From an uncultured Oscillospiraceae bacterium (lineage in GTDB: Bacteria; Bacillota; Clostridia; Oscillospirales; Oscillospiraceae), in NCBI GenBank assembly GCA_910587345.1, contig CAJUKH010000017.1, positions 1 through 64,000 of the forward strand: a DNA stretch of 64,000 nt. The letters are read 5' to 3'. A program made the translations under genes and the position numbers. Under the pieces are notes generated by a model. That model did no database searches. It worked only from the letters and a program-made list of their open reading frames with translations, and had not been told where the DNA came from. This document shows positions 15,722-25,198 of the stretch, piece by piece (the first letter of the stretch is position 1; the number at the start of each line of letters is the position of its first letter).

Positions 15722-15757
15722 AAAACCGCCCCTTCCGACGGAAGGGGCGGTTTTTTG
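15722..15757 (+). terminator. Terminator after the second SleB gene
   Basis: AAAACCGCCCCTTCC, loop GAC, exact complement, then further U residues. Confidence 0.9.
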
Positions 15758-15766
15758 ACATTTTTC

Positions 15767-15795
15767 TTGCCTCTTCCCCCTTCAGGCCGTATAAT
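15767..15795 (+). promoter_or_regulatory. Promoter of the SLH-M15 peptidase gene
   Basis: TTGCCT, 17 bases, TATAAT, about 35 bases before the start codon. Confidence 0.75.
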
Positions 15796-15830
15796 AAAGA
15801 AAAACCCGCTTCCTGAAAGGAGGGAACCCC

Positions 15831-17303
15831 ATGCGTCGCTTCCCCTTCCCGGCCGCTTTGGCTCTCATTGTGTCCCTTCTGGTCCTCCCCGCCGGGGCCG
15901 CAGACTATTCCGACCTCCCCGCCGGCCACTGGGCCTATGCCGACATGACCCAGGCCGCCGCTCTGGGCCTCATCCGCGGCATGGAGGACGGCCGTATGGC
16001 CCCTGACGAGACCCTGACCTGGGGCCAGTATCTGGTCATGCTCACCCGCACCTTCTACCCCGATGACTACGCCACCGCCCTGGACCGGGGTCTTGCCTGG
16101 AACGAGGCCGGCCGTCATGTCGCTTTGGAGAATTCCCTCCTTCGCTCCAATGACCCCACCCCCATGGCTCAGGGGGACCTTTCCTCCCCCATTCTCCGCA
16201 AGGATGCCGTCCTCCTGCTGGACCGCCTGCTGCCCGATGGCTCACTGGGCCGCTGGGAAGAGGGTGGGCGTCTCACCGCAAAGGATTCCTTCCCCGACTG
16301 GGACAGCCTCACTTCCCCCTATCAGTACGCCCTCTCCCGGCTCTTTGACGCCTCCATCGTTCTGGGCCGTCTGGACGGCTCCTTTGACGGAGAAGCCGTC
16401 ATCCAGCGCACCGACGGGGCCATTCTCCTCCTCCGTCTGGTCCGGGAGGTGGACCGCCAGCTCTGGGGGGCGGAAACCCCCGTCACCCTCCACATCGTCA
16501 GCGAGGCAGGGGAACCCCTCTGCCCTGACCAGACCGTCACCGCCCGGGTAAACTACTACCTTCCCGGCTATGTGGATGAAACCGAACTGACGGGCTATGC
16601 CCTCCGGGAAGACCTTCTCACCCTTACTGCCGTCAGTTCGGTTCAGGATACCTATACCCTCGTTTACCGCCCCCTCACCCCTGCCGAGGCTCAGGAACGG
16701 GAATTTTGGGACCGTCTGGACCGTGGAGAGGCCGACCTTGAGGACTATTATCTTCAGGATTTCTGGCTCTCCGCTCTGGGGGAAAACACCGCCAAACACC
16801 TCCGTCTCTTCGGGGATGCCGATACCCGCCGCTTCACCAGTCAGGAGGAGGCCAAGGCCCACATGACCAGCCTCACCGTCCCCGTCTGGCGGCTGAAAGC
16901 CGACGGCTCCAAGGTTTCCGACACCGCCACCCTCACCGTCCATACCGCCCTGGCCCACGACGTGGAGGAGATCTTCACCGAAATTTACAACGACCCCTCC
17001 CAGTTCCCCATCAAAAACCTGGGCGGCTACGACTGGCGGGGAGATAACGCCACAGGCGAGCACAACACCGGCACCGCCATCGACATCAACTGGGAGGAAA
17101 ACTATCAGATCACCGACGGCCGCGTCCGGGCCGGTTCCCTCTGGTCCCCCGGAGAGAATCCATACTCCATCCCCGCCGACGGCCCTGTGGTCCGCATCTT
17201 CGCCGAACACGGCTGGTCCTGGGGCGGCGACGCCTGGGCCACAAGCACCGACCCCGCCACCGGCAATCACGACTATATGCACTTCTCCTACATGGGCGAA
17301 TGA
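15831..17303 (+). CDS. SLH domain protein with M15-type peptidase domain
   Basis: A 490-residue exported protein. A signal peptide (to about residue 23) is followed by SLH-like repeats (about 24-200), which anchor proteins to secondary cell wall polymers. A linker follows, then a C-terminal D-Ala-D-Ala carboxypeptidase-like (VanY/M15_4) domain. The zinc site pattern is visible: HNTGTAIDIN (H-x6-D) and the final HDYMHFSYMG. It probably trims peptidoglycan stem peptides. AAGGAGGG precedes the ATG. Confidence 0.85.
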   Translation: MRRFPFPAALALIVSLLVLPAGAADYSDLPAGHWAYADMTQAAALGLIRGMEDGRMAPDETLTWGQYLVMLTRTFYPDDYATALDRGLAWNEAGRHVALENSLLRSNDPTPMAQGDLSSPILRKDAVLLLDRLLPDGSLGRWEEGGRLTAKDSFPDWDSLTSPYQYALSRLFDASIVLGRLDGSFDGEAVIQRTDGAILLLRLVREVDRQLWGAETPVTLHIVSEAGEPLCPDQTVTARVNYYLPGYVDETELTGYALREDLLTLTAVSSVQDTYTLVYRPLTPAEAQEREFWDRLDRGEADLEDYYLQDFWLSALGENTAKHLRLFGDADTRRFTSQEEAKAHMTSLTVPVWRLKADGSKVSDTATLTVHTALAHDVEEIFTEIYNDPSQFPIKNLGGYDWRGDNATGEHNTGTAIDINWEENYQITDGRVRAGSLWSPGENPYSIPADGPVVRIFAEHGWSWGGDAWATSTDPATGNHDYMHFSYMGE

Positions 17304-17309
17304 CCCTCT

Positions 17310-17390
17310 CCGCCTACACAGCTTGAGCTGTGGTTTCACCCACAAGAAACCGTCCCACCCCGTAGGGGCGGGTGTCCTCACCCGCCCGCC
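17310..17390. repeat. Partial dispersed repeat plus GTAGGGGCGGGT palindrome
   Basis: CCGCCTACACAGCTTGAG (17311-17328) is a piece of the repeat at 1-60. At 17361-17390 a palindromic unit GTAGGGGCGGGT, 4 bases, ACCCGCCC belongs to a REP-like family also found at 18741-18767 and 61849-61876. Confidence 0.65.
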
Positions 17391-17412
17391 TCTCTCCCGA
17401 AAACCACCCACC

Positions 17413-17673
17413 CAGGCGGCGTAAATACCAACGGACAAGTAACGGTATTCCACCCACTCAACGGCAGTGGCGCAAGAGGGACCACGGGTCGTTCAAACCC
17501 ACGCCGCCGGAAACAGAAGGATAGCCCAAAGTCTTTCACCCGAGGAACAACATCTCAGCACAGGCAATCCATCCTGTTGTACCGCACCACCCTAAGATTT
17601 CCACTGGTCCACCTTTTCTTTTTCGGAGTCCAGAACCGCTTTTTCTTTTGCAATCAAAAGAAAAAGTGGTTTT
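17413..17673 (+). repeat. Long interspersed repeat, copy 3
   Basis: Third copy of the family seen at 77-345, in the same orientation. The hairpin here has arms ending CTTTTG and CAAAAG around AAT-type loop bases. Confidence 0.85.
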
Positions 17674-17683
17674 ACCCGTAGGG

Positions 17684-17874
17684 GGTACGCCCCATCCGTA
17701 AGGCGGCACGGCCGCCAACGGCTGGGCTGTGGCCCCAGCCGGGTAGGCAAAAAACCAGCTGTAAGGTAAAACCACCCCGCTTTCCCACAAAAGAAAAAAC
17801 GTTTTTCCCCGCAAGGGCTACGCCCCATCCGTAAGGCGGCCCAGCCAGGCAATATCCGCCACCCCTTTCGAAAA
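17684..17874. repeat. Linker modules between long repeats
   Basis: Contains two copies of a short module, TACGCCCCATCCGTAAGGCG, with GGCTGGGCTGTGGCCCC-type and CAGGCAATATCCGCCACC-type tails. The same module recurs at 397-470, 18230-18296, 18571-18630 and 18797-18830. Confidence 0.75.
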
Positions 17875-17883
17875 CCACCTACC

Positions 17884-18148
17884 CAGGCGGTGTAAATATC
17901 AACGGACAAGGAGCGGTATTCCACCCACTCAACGGCAGTGGCGCAAAAGGGACCACGGGTCTCTCAAACCCGGGCCGCCGGAAACAGAAGGATAGCCCAA
18001 AGTCTTTCACCCGAGGAACAACATCTCAACATAGGTAATCTATCCTGTTGTACCGCACCTCCCCAAGATTTCCACCGGTCTACCTTTTCTTTTTCGGAGT
18101 CCAGAACCGCTTTTTCTTTTGCAATCAAAAGAAAAAGTGGTTTTGGCC
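17884..18148 (+). repeat. Long interspersed repeat, copy 4
   Basis: Fourth copy, same orientation. It differs from copies 1 and 2 by ACCCGAGGAACAACATCTC in the middle, shared with copies 3 and 5, so copies 3-5 form a closer subgroup. Confidence 0.85.
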
Positions 18149-18306
18149 CCCAGCCGGGTAGGCAAAAACCAACTGACCAACTGTAAGGTAAAAAACACCC
18201 CGCTCTCCTACAAAAGAAAAAGCGGTTTCACCCGCAGGGGGTACGCCCCATCCGTAAGGCGGCCCAGCCAGGCAATATCCGCCACCCCTCCCGAAAACCA
18301 CCCACC

Positions 18307-18569
18307 CAGGCGGCGTAAATATCAACGGACAAGGAGCGGTATTCCACCCACTCAACGGCAGTGGCTCAAGGGGGACCACGGGTCGTTCAAACCCACGCCG
18401 CCATCCAATAGATGGACACCCCAAAGTCCTTCACCCGAGGAACAACATCTCAGCATAGGTAATCTATCCTGTTGCACCGCACCTCCCCAATATTCCCACC
18501 GGTCCACCCTTTTCTTTTTCGGAGTCCAGAACCGCTGTTTTCTTTTCCCTGAAAAGAAAAAGCGGTTTT
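18307..18569 (+). repeat. Long interspersed repeat, copy 5
   Basis: Fifth copy. Its terminal hairpin reads CTTTTC, CCT, GAAAAG where other copies read CTTTTG and CAAAAG: a compensatory change that keeps the stem. Confidence 0.85.
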
Positions 18570-19019
18570 ACCCGCAGGGGGTACGCCCCATCCGTAAGGC
18601 GGCACGGCCGCCAACGGCTGGGCTGTGGCCCCTGCTGGGCAAGCGAAAAAACAGTCCCCAGCTGGGCAAACCGCAACCAACAAAACAGAGAAGGGTTCCC
18701 TTCTCACCGAAGGAAAAAGCAGATTTGTGAAGTCCCTTCGCCGGGCGGATAAGATATCCGCCCCTACAAAGGTGTGCTGGTTGGTAGAAAAGCCTTTCCC
18801 CGCAAGGGCTACGTCCCATCCGTAAGGCGGCACAGCCCCCACAGGGCACCAGCTGTCTCTAAGCGGCATAGCCGCCAAGAGACAGCCTGCCTCCAACAGC
18901 TGGGCTGTGGCCCCCGCCGGGCAAGCAAAAAAATCCACCGCAGGGCTGGCAAAGATCCATCCCCACCAAGCAGACCAAAAATCAAAAAAGAAAGGGCGAG
19001 ACCTTCTCTGATTCTCTTC
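18570..19019. other. Intergenic tail of the repeat cluster
   Basis: Holds two more linker modules (18571-18630, 18797-18830), a REP-like palindrome (18741-18767, GCGGATAAGATATCCGCCCC) and low-complexity GGCTGGGC/GCAAGC segments. No convincing coding frame on either strand. Confidence 0.6.
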
Positions 19020-21476
19020 TTACCAAACCTTCACCCGGCTCTCCGGCTCGGTCCACATTCCATCCCCCTCACGGATATCAAAAACCTCATAGAACAGGTC
19101 CATGGTCTGCAATGCCCGATTCACCCGGAGCTTGTCGGCGGCGTGGACATCCCCCACCGCCAGCCGCTCCAGCATCCCCCGGGTGGCGGTGGAGGCCCAG
19201 GTCCTCGCCACGGAGCGGAACAACGCCTCATAGTCCGGCTCCTCCAGCTTCCCGGCGGCCTCCACGATGCACTGGAGGGCCCCCAAGTCCGCCACATTCT
19301 CGCTGAGGGTCAGCGTCCCGGAGCAGGTGATGCCGGGGGCCGACTCCTGCCCGTCATACCAGCCCTTTACCGCCTCGCACTTGGTCTGGAAGGCGGCGTA
19401 GTCCTCCGCCGTCCACCAATCCGCGGCGTTGCCCTTCTCGTCAAACTTGGCGCCGTTGTTGTCAAAGGCGTGGGTGATCTCGTGGGCGATCACATACCCG
19501 ATGCCCCCCAGATTCTCCTCCCGGCTGGCGTTCACATCATACATGGGGGCCTGAAGAATGGCGGCGGGGAAGGTGATGTCATTGAAGGAGGCGGTGTAGC
19601 AGGCGTTCACCGTATAGGGGGCCATGATCCATTGGCTCCGGTCCACCGTGCCTCCCTGCCAGGTGAGGACCTCCGCCCACTGGGCCTTCTGAATGGCGAT
19701 CATGTTGGAGAAGAAGCTGCCGCCCTCCTCGGGACCCTTGATGTCGGCATCATCCAGACAGGTCTCCCAGCTGTCGGGATAGCCCACCTTCACCTGCATG
19801 GTGTCCAGCTTCTTCAAGGCCATGGCCTTTGTCTCCTCGCTCATCCAGTCCTGAGCCTGAATGCGCTCTTTGTAGATGGCGATGAACTCGGCGATCATCT
19901 CCTCCACGTCGGCCTTGGCCTCGGGGGTGAAATAGGTCTCGGCATAGGCCCGGGCCAGATAATCGCTGAGCATCCCCTGGACCTGGCCGGCGGCGACCTG
20001 CTCGGTGGTCTGGCGGCCCTCCACCCCGTAAAGGGCCTTGGTGAAGGCATAGTCCGCCTCCTGGAACTCCTGACTCAAGGTGCTGCCCACCATCAGGAGA
20101 AGCCCCAGCTTGGACATGGCCTTCAGAGCGGCCAGATGCTCCGGCGTAAAGTACCCGGCGGCGGCCTTCATGGCCCCCACATCACTGACCCCGATGACCT
20201 CCTCCTTCTTCAGCCCCGTGGCGGCATAGACCTCCTCCAGATCCACCCCGGGGAAGACCTCCTTCAGCTCCTCCAGGTCAAAGACATTGTAGATCAGATC
20301 CACATTCCCCCTGTCCTGCACATCCAGAGAGGCGGCGGTCAGCACCTTCTCCATATCATAGACCCGCTGGGCGTCGGCCCGGGCAGCCTCCTCACTCTCC
20401 CCGCCCAGCACCAGCAGCCGGGTAAGGTAGTCCAGATAGGCCCCCGTAGTCCCCTCATCGGGGTTGGCGTAGAAATCCTTGTCCATCATGGCCGACCAGG
20501 TGCTGAAGTAGGCGGTGTACCGGCTGGAATCCTTCAGGTCCAGAGTCAGGCTGAAGCCCAGAAGGGTCATAAAGCCCATCTCCCGGCGCATATCGGCGTC
20601 CACCTGCACAAGCTCCGCCACCGTCCCGGCCTTGTCGATGGCGTCCAGCCAGGGCTGAATAGGCTCCACCCCCGCCTTCTCCCGGCCCTCTGTGTCCATC
20701 ACCGTGTGGTAGAGGGCGGCGATCTTGGCCTCGGCTGTGCCCGCCTTCTGGGGCTGAGATGCAATGTCGGTGATCAGCCCGGCGATCTGGTCGTCGACCT
20801 CATACATCAGCCCATACAGCACCCCGTTGATCATCTGCCCGTCGGGGATGGCGGCAGTCTCCAGCCAGTCCCTGTTGACGGCGGCGTAGAAGTCGTCCTT
20901 CAAATTGGTCCCCTTGTAGGCGTAGGCCCGGCGGATGAGGGTGTCCAGCTCCCCTCTCGTCACCGGAGTCTCGGGGGACAGCAGCCCCTCCCCGGTGCCC
21001 GCCACGATACCGGCGGCCAGGGTCTGACCAAGCCGGTTCTGTGCCCAGCCGGGCACATCGGTAAAGGTCTCCGCCGGAAAGGCCATCCGGGCGTTGGCCC
21101 CCACCGGAGCCTCAAACCCTCCAAAGGCCCGCTCCAACATCACCATGGCCTCGGCCCGGGTCAGCTCCCGGTCCAGATGCAGTTCCCCTTTCTCGTCCCC
21201 CTGCAAAAGCGCCTCGGGGGTAAGGGCAGCATAGTCATCGGCGGCGGAGAGCAGAATATCCCTGGCCTCCCCCCGGGTCAAAATTTCCGCTTCTACATTT
21301 GTAGATGTGCTTTCTGCTCCACCGGGAATCGCCCCCGTAGCCTCTTCTACATTTGTATAAGTATTTTCCAGTTTCTGGGTTTCATTCTCCTCCGCACCCA
21401 AAGCGCCGGGAAGACACCCCATCAGCAGTCCGGCGGCCACTCCCAGGGCAAGCAGTCTTTTTTTCATCGTTACCAT
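19020..21476 (-). CDS. SLH domain M13 family metallopeptidase
   Basis: An 818-residue exported zinc peptidase of the neprilysin/PepO family. A signal peptide with a possible lipobox (GLLMGC) leads into a linker, two SLH-like repeats (about 70-190), then the M13 domain. HEITHAFD is the HExxH site, ENVADLGAL carries the third ligand, and NACY replaces the usual NA-aromatic-Tyr substrate motif. The start at 21476 has AAGGAG 10 bases upstream; GTG and ATG alternatives lie within 20 bases. The linker DNA carries two TACATTTGTA motifs. Confidence 0.88.
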   Translation of the reverse strand: MVTMKKRLLALGVAAGLLMGCLPGALGAEENETQKLENTYTNVEEATGAIPGGAESTSTNVEAEILTRGEARDILLSAADDYAALTPEALLQGDEKGELHLDRELTRAEAMVMLERAFGGFEAPVGANARMAFPAETFTDVPGWAQNRLGQTLAAGIVAGTGEGLLSPETPVTRGELDTLIRRAYAYKGTNLKDDFYAAVNRDWLETAAIPDGQMINGVLYGLMYEVDDQIAGLITDIASQPQKAGTAEAKIAALYHTVMDTEGREKAGVEPIQPWLDAIDKAGTVAELVQVDADMRREMGFMTLLGFSLTLDLKDSSRYTAYFSTWSAMMDKDFYANPDEGTTGAYLDYLTRLLVLGGESEEAARADAQRVYDMEKVLTAASLDVQDRGNVDLIYNVFDLEELKEVFPGVDLEEVYAATGLKKEEVIGVSDVGAMKAAAGYFTPEHLAALKAMSKLGLLLMVGSTLSQEFQEADYAFTKALYGVEGRQTTEQVAAGQVQGMLSDYLARAYAETYFTPEAKADVEEMIAEFIAIYKERIQAQDWMSEETKAMALKKLDTMQVKVGYPDSWETCLDDADIKGPEEGGSFFSNMIAIQKAQWAEVLTWQGGTVDRSQWIMAPYTVNACYTASFNDITFPAAILQAPMYDVNASREENLGGIGYVIAHEITHAFDNNGAKFDEKGNAADWWTAEDYAAFQTKCEAVKGWYDGQESAPGITCSGTLTLSENVADLGALQCIVEAAGKLEEPDYEALFRSVARTWASTATRGMLERLAVGDVHAADKLRVNRALQTMDLFYEVFDIREGDGMWTEPESRVKVW
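21294..21357. repeat. Paired TACATTTGTA motif, pair 1
   Basis: TTCTACATTTGTA occurs at 21291-21303 and 21345-21357, 54 bases apart, inside the linker-coding part of the M13 gene. A second pair at 47808 and 47861 is 53 bases apart. Confidence 0.7.
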
Positions 21477-21701
21477 GTGCAACACGCTCCTTTTTCCCTC
21501 ATTTTCCGAACTTTTTTCCTCTATTTTTCCCCACTTTTCCGGTTTTACTCATTTTTCGCCTTTTTTGACCCTTTTGGGGCCTTTTTGGCGCAAAATCGCA
21601 GCTTTTTGAAAAGAGGTCTTTTTTAGGATAGCACTTCAATTTGCAAAAATCAACCCCTTTTTGTGAGGTTATAGCTAACATACAAAAATCTTAAGATTCG
21701 G

Positions 21702-21707
21702 TATAAT
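21702..21707 (+). promoter_or_regulatory. -10 element of the XRE gene at 21725
   Basis: TATAAT 18 bases before the start codon; the -35 is poor (CATACA). The perfect palindrome ATCTTAAGAT (21689-21698) sits between them and may be an operator. Confidence 0.45.
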
Positions 21708-21724
21708 TTGTTCGGTGATGCCTC

Positions 21725-21961
21725 ATGAAACAGGGAGAAAACGATACCGTTTACGATGTGATCCGCCGCAATATCAAGGCTTTCCGCAAATCCAAAGGCT
21801 GGACCTCCGCCCAGCTGGCAGAGGCGGTAGGCCTGTCTCACGACTTCCTCCGCCAAATCGAAAGCGAAAAGGTCCGCTACAACTTCTCAGTGGAGACTTT
21901 TTACCGTATTTCCAAGGCTTTGGAGGTCTCCATGGACCAGCTGGCCACCCCCCAGTCATAG
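21725..21961 (+). CDS. XRE family transcriptional regulator
   Basis: A 78-residue regulator that is little more than a helix-turn-helix domain (WTSAQLAEAVGLSHDFLRQI, about 27-46). The start is preceded by a weak GGTGATG site. It is divergent from the M13 peptidase and convergent with clpB. Its target is unknown. Confidence 0.85.
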   Translation: MKQGENDTVYDVIRRNIKAFRKSKGWTSAQLAEAVGLSHDFLRQIESEKVRYNFSVETFYRISKALEVSMDQLATPQS

Positions 21962-21985
21962 GCAAAAACAGGCCGAAAAACGCAA

Positions 21986-22023
21986 AAAACGGGAAAGGAC
22001 CACCGTCGGTCCTTTCCCGTTTT
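21986..22023. terminator. Bidirectional terminator between XRE gene and clpB
   Basis: A 16-bp stem (AAAACGGGAAAGGACC and complement) with a 6-base loop and U runs on both strands; it serves both converging genes. Confidence 0.9.
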
Positions 22024-22055
22024 CTTTTTTCTCCGGAGACATTTCCGGGACTCCC

Positions 22056-24692
22056 TTACGCCCGGTCCTCCACCACGACTCCTTGCAGCGCAGTGGATAT
22101 ATCCAGCGTCAGCGCCCCGTCCTTCCCATCCACCGTCAAAGTCTGACCCTCGGCCACCTCTCCGGCGATGATGGCCCGGCTGATGAGAGTCTCCACCGTG
22201 TGCTGAAGATACCGCCGCAAAGGCCTTGCCCCGTAAAGAGGGTCGTAAGCGTTCTCAATGACCAGCTCCCGGGCGGCGGGAGTGAGCACGCAGGACAGCC
22301 CCTTCTGGGCCAGACGGCTGTTGATATCGGCTGTCAGAAGCTCCACAATATGCCCCACATCCGCCCGGGTCAGGGGCTTATAGAACACGATCTCATCCAG
22401 ACGGTTGAGAAACTCGGGCCGGAAGGCCTGCTTCAAAAGGGCATTGACCTGCTCCCGGGCTTCGGCCGTAATTTCTCCCCCTTCGTTGATGCCCTCCAAC
22501 AGATACTGGCTTCCCAGGTTGGAGGTGAGGATGATGACGGTATTCTTAAAGTCTACCGTCCGGCCCTGGCCGTCGGTGATGCGGCCGTCGTCCAGCACCT
22601 GAAGGAGCACATTGAACACATCGGGGTGGGCCTTTTCCACCTCATCAAAAAGGATAACGGAGTAGGGCTGCCGCCGCACCGCCTCGGTGAGCTGGCCCCC
22701 CTCCTCATAGCCCACATATCCCGGGGGCGCGCCAATGAGCCGGGTAACAGAGAACTTTTCCATATACTCGCTCATATCGATGCGGACCAGATTTTTCTCG
22801 CTGTCAAAAAGGGTCGCCGCCAAGGTCTTGGCCAGTTCGGTCTTCCCCACGCCGGTGGGGCCAAGGAAGAGAAAGGAGCCGATGGGCTTGTCCGGGTCGG
22901 CCACACCTGCCCGGCTCCTCAAAATTGCCTCGCTGACCAGCCGCACCGCCTCCTCCTGACCGACGACCCGCTGGTGGAGGATATCCTCCAGATGAAGCAG
23001 CTTCTCCCGCTCCCCCTCCATAAGCCGGGAGACGGGGATGCCGGTCCATCGCTCCACGATCTTGGCCACCTCCTCCTGGGTCACCTTATCCCGGAGAAGG
23101 CTGGCCTGCCGGTCCTCCCCGGCCGCCGCCTCGCTGGCTTCCAGTTCCTTTTGCAGCTGGGGGATTCGGCCGTACTGAAGCTCGGCCGCCCTGTTCAGAT
23201 CGTACTCCCGTTGGGCTTTGGTCAGAGCGGCGTTGGCCTCCTCCAACTCCTCCCGCAGTTTCTGGACCCTGCCAATGGTCCCCTTCTCATTCTCCCACTG
23301 GGCCTTTTTGGCGTTGAAGTCCTCCTTCAAGTCGGAAAGTTCCCGGCGGATATCGCTGAGATGTTCCTGGGACAGCTTGTCGGTCTCTTTGGCCAGGGCG
23401 GCCTCCTGGATCTCCAACTGGGTCATCTTGCCCTGAAGGATATCCAGCTCGGTGGGCATGGAGTCCATCTCGGTACGGACGGTGGCGCAGGCCTCGTCAA
23501 CAAGGTCGATGGCCTTGTCGGGGAGGAATCGGTCGGTGATATAGCGGTCGGAGAGGGTGGCGGCAGCAATGATAGCCCCGTCGGTGATCTTCACCCCGTG
23601 GAACACCTGATACCGCTCCTTCAGTCCCCGGAGGATGGCAATGGTGTCCTCCAAATCAGGCTCCTTCACCATAACGGGCTGGAACCGCCGCTCCAAAGCG
23701 GCGTCTTTTTCGATATATTTCCGGTACTCGTCCAGCGTGGTAGCCCCGATACAGTGAAGCTCCCCCCGGGCCAGCATGGGCTTTAGAAGGTTGCCGGCAT
23801 CCATGCTGCCCTCGGTCTTACCGGCCCCTACGATGGTATGAAGCTCGTCAATAAAGAGAATGATGCGGCCTTCCGACCTTTTCACTTCGTTCAAAACCGC
23901 CTTCAGCCGCTCTTCAAACTCCCCCCGGTATTTGGCTCCCGCGATAAGGGAACCCATATCCAGGGCAAAAATGGTCTTATCCTTCAAAGAGCCGGGCACG
24001 TCCCCCTTGACGATACGCTGGGCCAGCCCCTCTGCAATGGCGGTCTTGCCCACCCCGGGCTCGCCGATGAGCACCGGGTTATTTTTGCTCTTCCGGGAGA
24101 GGATACGGATGACGTTCCGGATCTCCTCATCCCGGCCGATGACTGGGTCCAGCCTGTTCTGCCGGGCCCGCTCCACCAGGTCGGTGCCGTACTTTTTCAG
24201 GGCATCATAGGTCTCCTCTGGGTTGTCTGAGGTGACCCGTTGATTGCCCCGGACCGTGGAGAGGGCCTGCAAGACCCCCTCCTCGGTCACATGATAGGTC
24301 TGGAGCAGCTGGGCCAGCTCCCGGTCTGCGGTCTTGAGCAGCGCCAGAAGAAGATGCTCCACCGAGACATACTCGTCCTTCATCTGCTTTGCCGTCTCCT
24401 GGGCGGCATTCAGGGCCTGGTCCACCCCTTGGGAAATGTATATCTTCCCCGGCTCCCGGCCGGGACCGGAGACCCGGGGCTGGCGCTCCACCAGCGCTCT
24501 GGCGGCGGCGTGGAAACTGGGCAGGGTAAGGCCCATACCGGTGATGAGCTGGGGTACCAGACCGTTTTCCGCCTCCAGAAGCGCCAGAAGCAAATGGCAT
24601 TGCTCCACCTGCTGACTGCCGTAGGTGGTGGCAATGGATTGGGCCGTCTGAATGGCCTCCAACGATTTTTGGGTAAAGTTTTGAGGGGTCAT
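22056..24692 (-). CDS. clpB: ATP-dependent disaggregase ClpB
   Basis: An 878-residue cytosolic AAA+ chaperone that resolves aggregates with DnaK. Domains in order: Clp N domain (about 1-145), AAA1 with GEPGVGKT, coiled-coil middle domain (about 400-530), AAA2 with GPTGVGKT, and the D2 C-terminal domain. Length is normal. The start MTPQNFTQKS follows AAGGATG; an upstream in-frame extension into repeat DNA is rejected. No CIRCE element was found before it, unlike hsp20 next door. Confidence 0.95.
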   Translation of the reverse strand: MTPQNFTQKSLEAIQTAQSIATTYGSQQVEQCHLLLALLEAENGLVPQLITGMGLTLPSFHAAARALVERQPRVSGPGREPGKIYISQGVDQALNAAQETAKQMKDEYVSVEHLLLALLKTADRELAQLLQTYHVTEEGVLQALSTVRGNQRVTSDNPEETYDALKKYGTDLVERARQNRLDPVIGRDEEIRNVIRILSRKSKNNPVLIGEPGVGKTAIAEGLAQRIVKGDVPGSLKDKTIFALDMGSLIAGAKYRGEFEERLKAVLNEVKRSEGRIILFIDELHTIVGAGKTEGSMDAGNLLKPMLARGELHCIGATTLDEYRKYIEKDAALERRFQPVMVKEPDLEDTIAILRGLKERYQVFHGVKITDGAIIAAATLSDRYITDRFLPDKAIDLVDEACATVRTEMDSMPTELDILQGKMTQLEIQEAALAKETDKLSQEHLSDIRRELSDLKEDFNAKKAQWENEKGTIGRVQKLREELEEANAALTKAQREYDLNRAAELQYGRIPQLQKELEASEAAAGEDRQASLLRDKVTQEEVAKIVERWTGIPVSRLMEGEREKLLHLEDILHQRVVGQEEAVRLVSEAILRSRAGVADPDKPIGSFLFLGPTGVGKTELAKTLAATLFDSEKNLVRIDMSEYMEKFSVTRLIGAPPGYVGYEEGGQLTEAVRRQPYSVILFDEVEKAHPDVFNVLLQVLDDGRITDGQGRTVDFKNTVIILTSNLGSQYLLEGINEGGEITAEAREQVNALLKQAFRPEFLNRLDEIVFYKPLTRADVGHIVELLTADINSRLAQKGLSCVLTPAARELVIENAYDPLYGARPLRRYLQHTVETLISRAIIAGEVAEGQTLTVDGKDGALTLDISTALQGVVVEDRA

Positions 24693-25155
24693 GATATCAC
24701 ATCCTTTTGTGAGATAGGAGAGCGGAGATGTCGGACCATCCCGCTTTGCCGGTTGGGGCATAAATTTGTTATGCGGCGCGGCCGGGCCGGCGAGAGTACC
24801 CATCCCCATGGGCAGGATGGTTTTAAGGCAGGCGGAACCCCACTCAAACTGTATAGACAGAGCCGGGTCAATTTCAACCCTTTAGTGTTCCGCCAACGTA
24901 CCCACGGGTACAGAACAAGAGGGCCTATGAGGAGTGTAAAGACGTGTCGAGCCATTCATAGAACGCATGGCCTTGACCTGAGACTTTTCCTGCTTGCTTC
25001 CGCTTGGCGCGCGAAGCGGGTTTACCGGGGGTTGACGCCGCATAACGGCTAAACATTCTTTTTCAAGAGAGTTGTCTTTCCCATCCACGCACCCATAGGG
25101 TCGCTGCGCAACCACCAGTCAAACGGCATCGGCTCCAGTGCTGCTAAATCAAACC
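24693..25155. other. Intergenic region with repeat remnant
   Basis: About 460 bases between hsp20 and clpB. It holds the inverted copy of the 1-60 repeat (24845-24890), the palindrome GTACCC-AC-GGGTAC (24898-24911), and a minus-strand frame of 77 codons (24882-25115, starting MVAQRPYGCV) whose 3' continuation matches the repeat. It looks like a decayed mobile-element end. A clpB promoter could not be resolved. Confidence 0.55.
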
Positions 25156-25184
25156 AAAAAGAGCCGACCGGTTTCCCGGCCGGC
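25156..25184 (-). terminator. Terminator of hsp20
   Basis: Minus-strand GCCGGCCGG, GAAA loop, CCGGTCGGC (one G-U pair), then TCTTTTT. Confidence 0.8.
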
Positions 25185-25198
25185 CCTTTGGAGAGACG

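Noticed and set aside
17413..18569. Possible CRISPR array
   Set aside because: The repeats are about 265 bp long and imperfect, spacing is hundreds of bases, and no cas genes are present.
18774..21626. A 950-codon plus-strand open frame
   Set aside because: It is antisense to the M13 peptidase gene, begins in repeat DNA, and has biased Gly/His/Leu/Pro composition typical of GC-rich shadow frames.
22056..24809. Longer ClpB start at 24809
   Set aside because: The 39 extra codons fall in repeat DNA and have no ribosome site; ATG 24692 gives the normal ClpB N-terminus.
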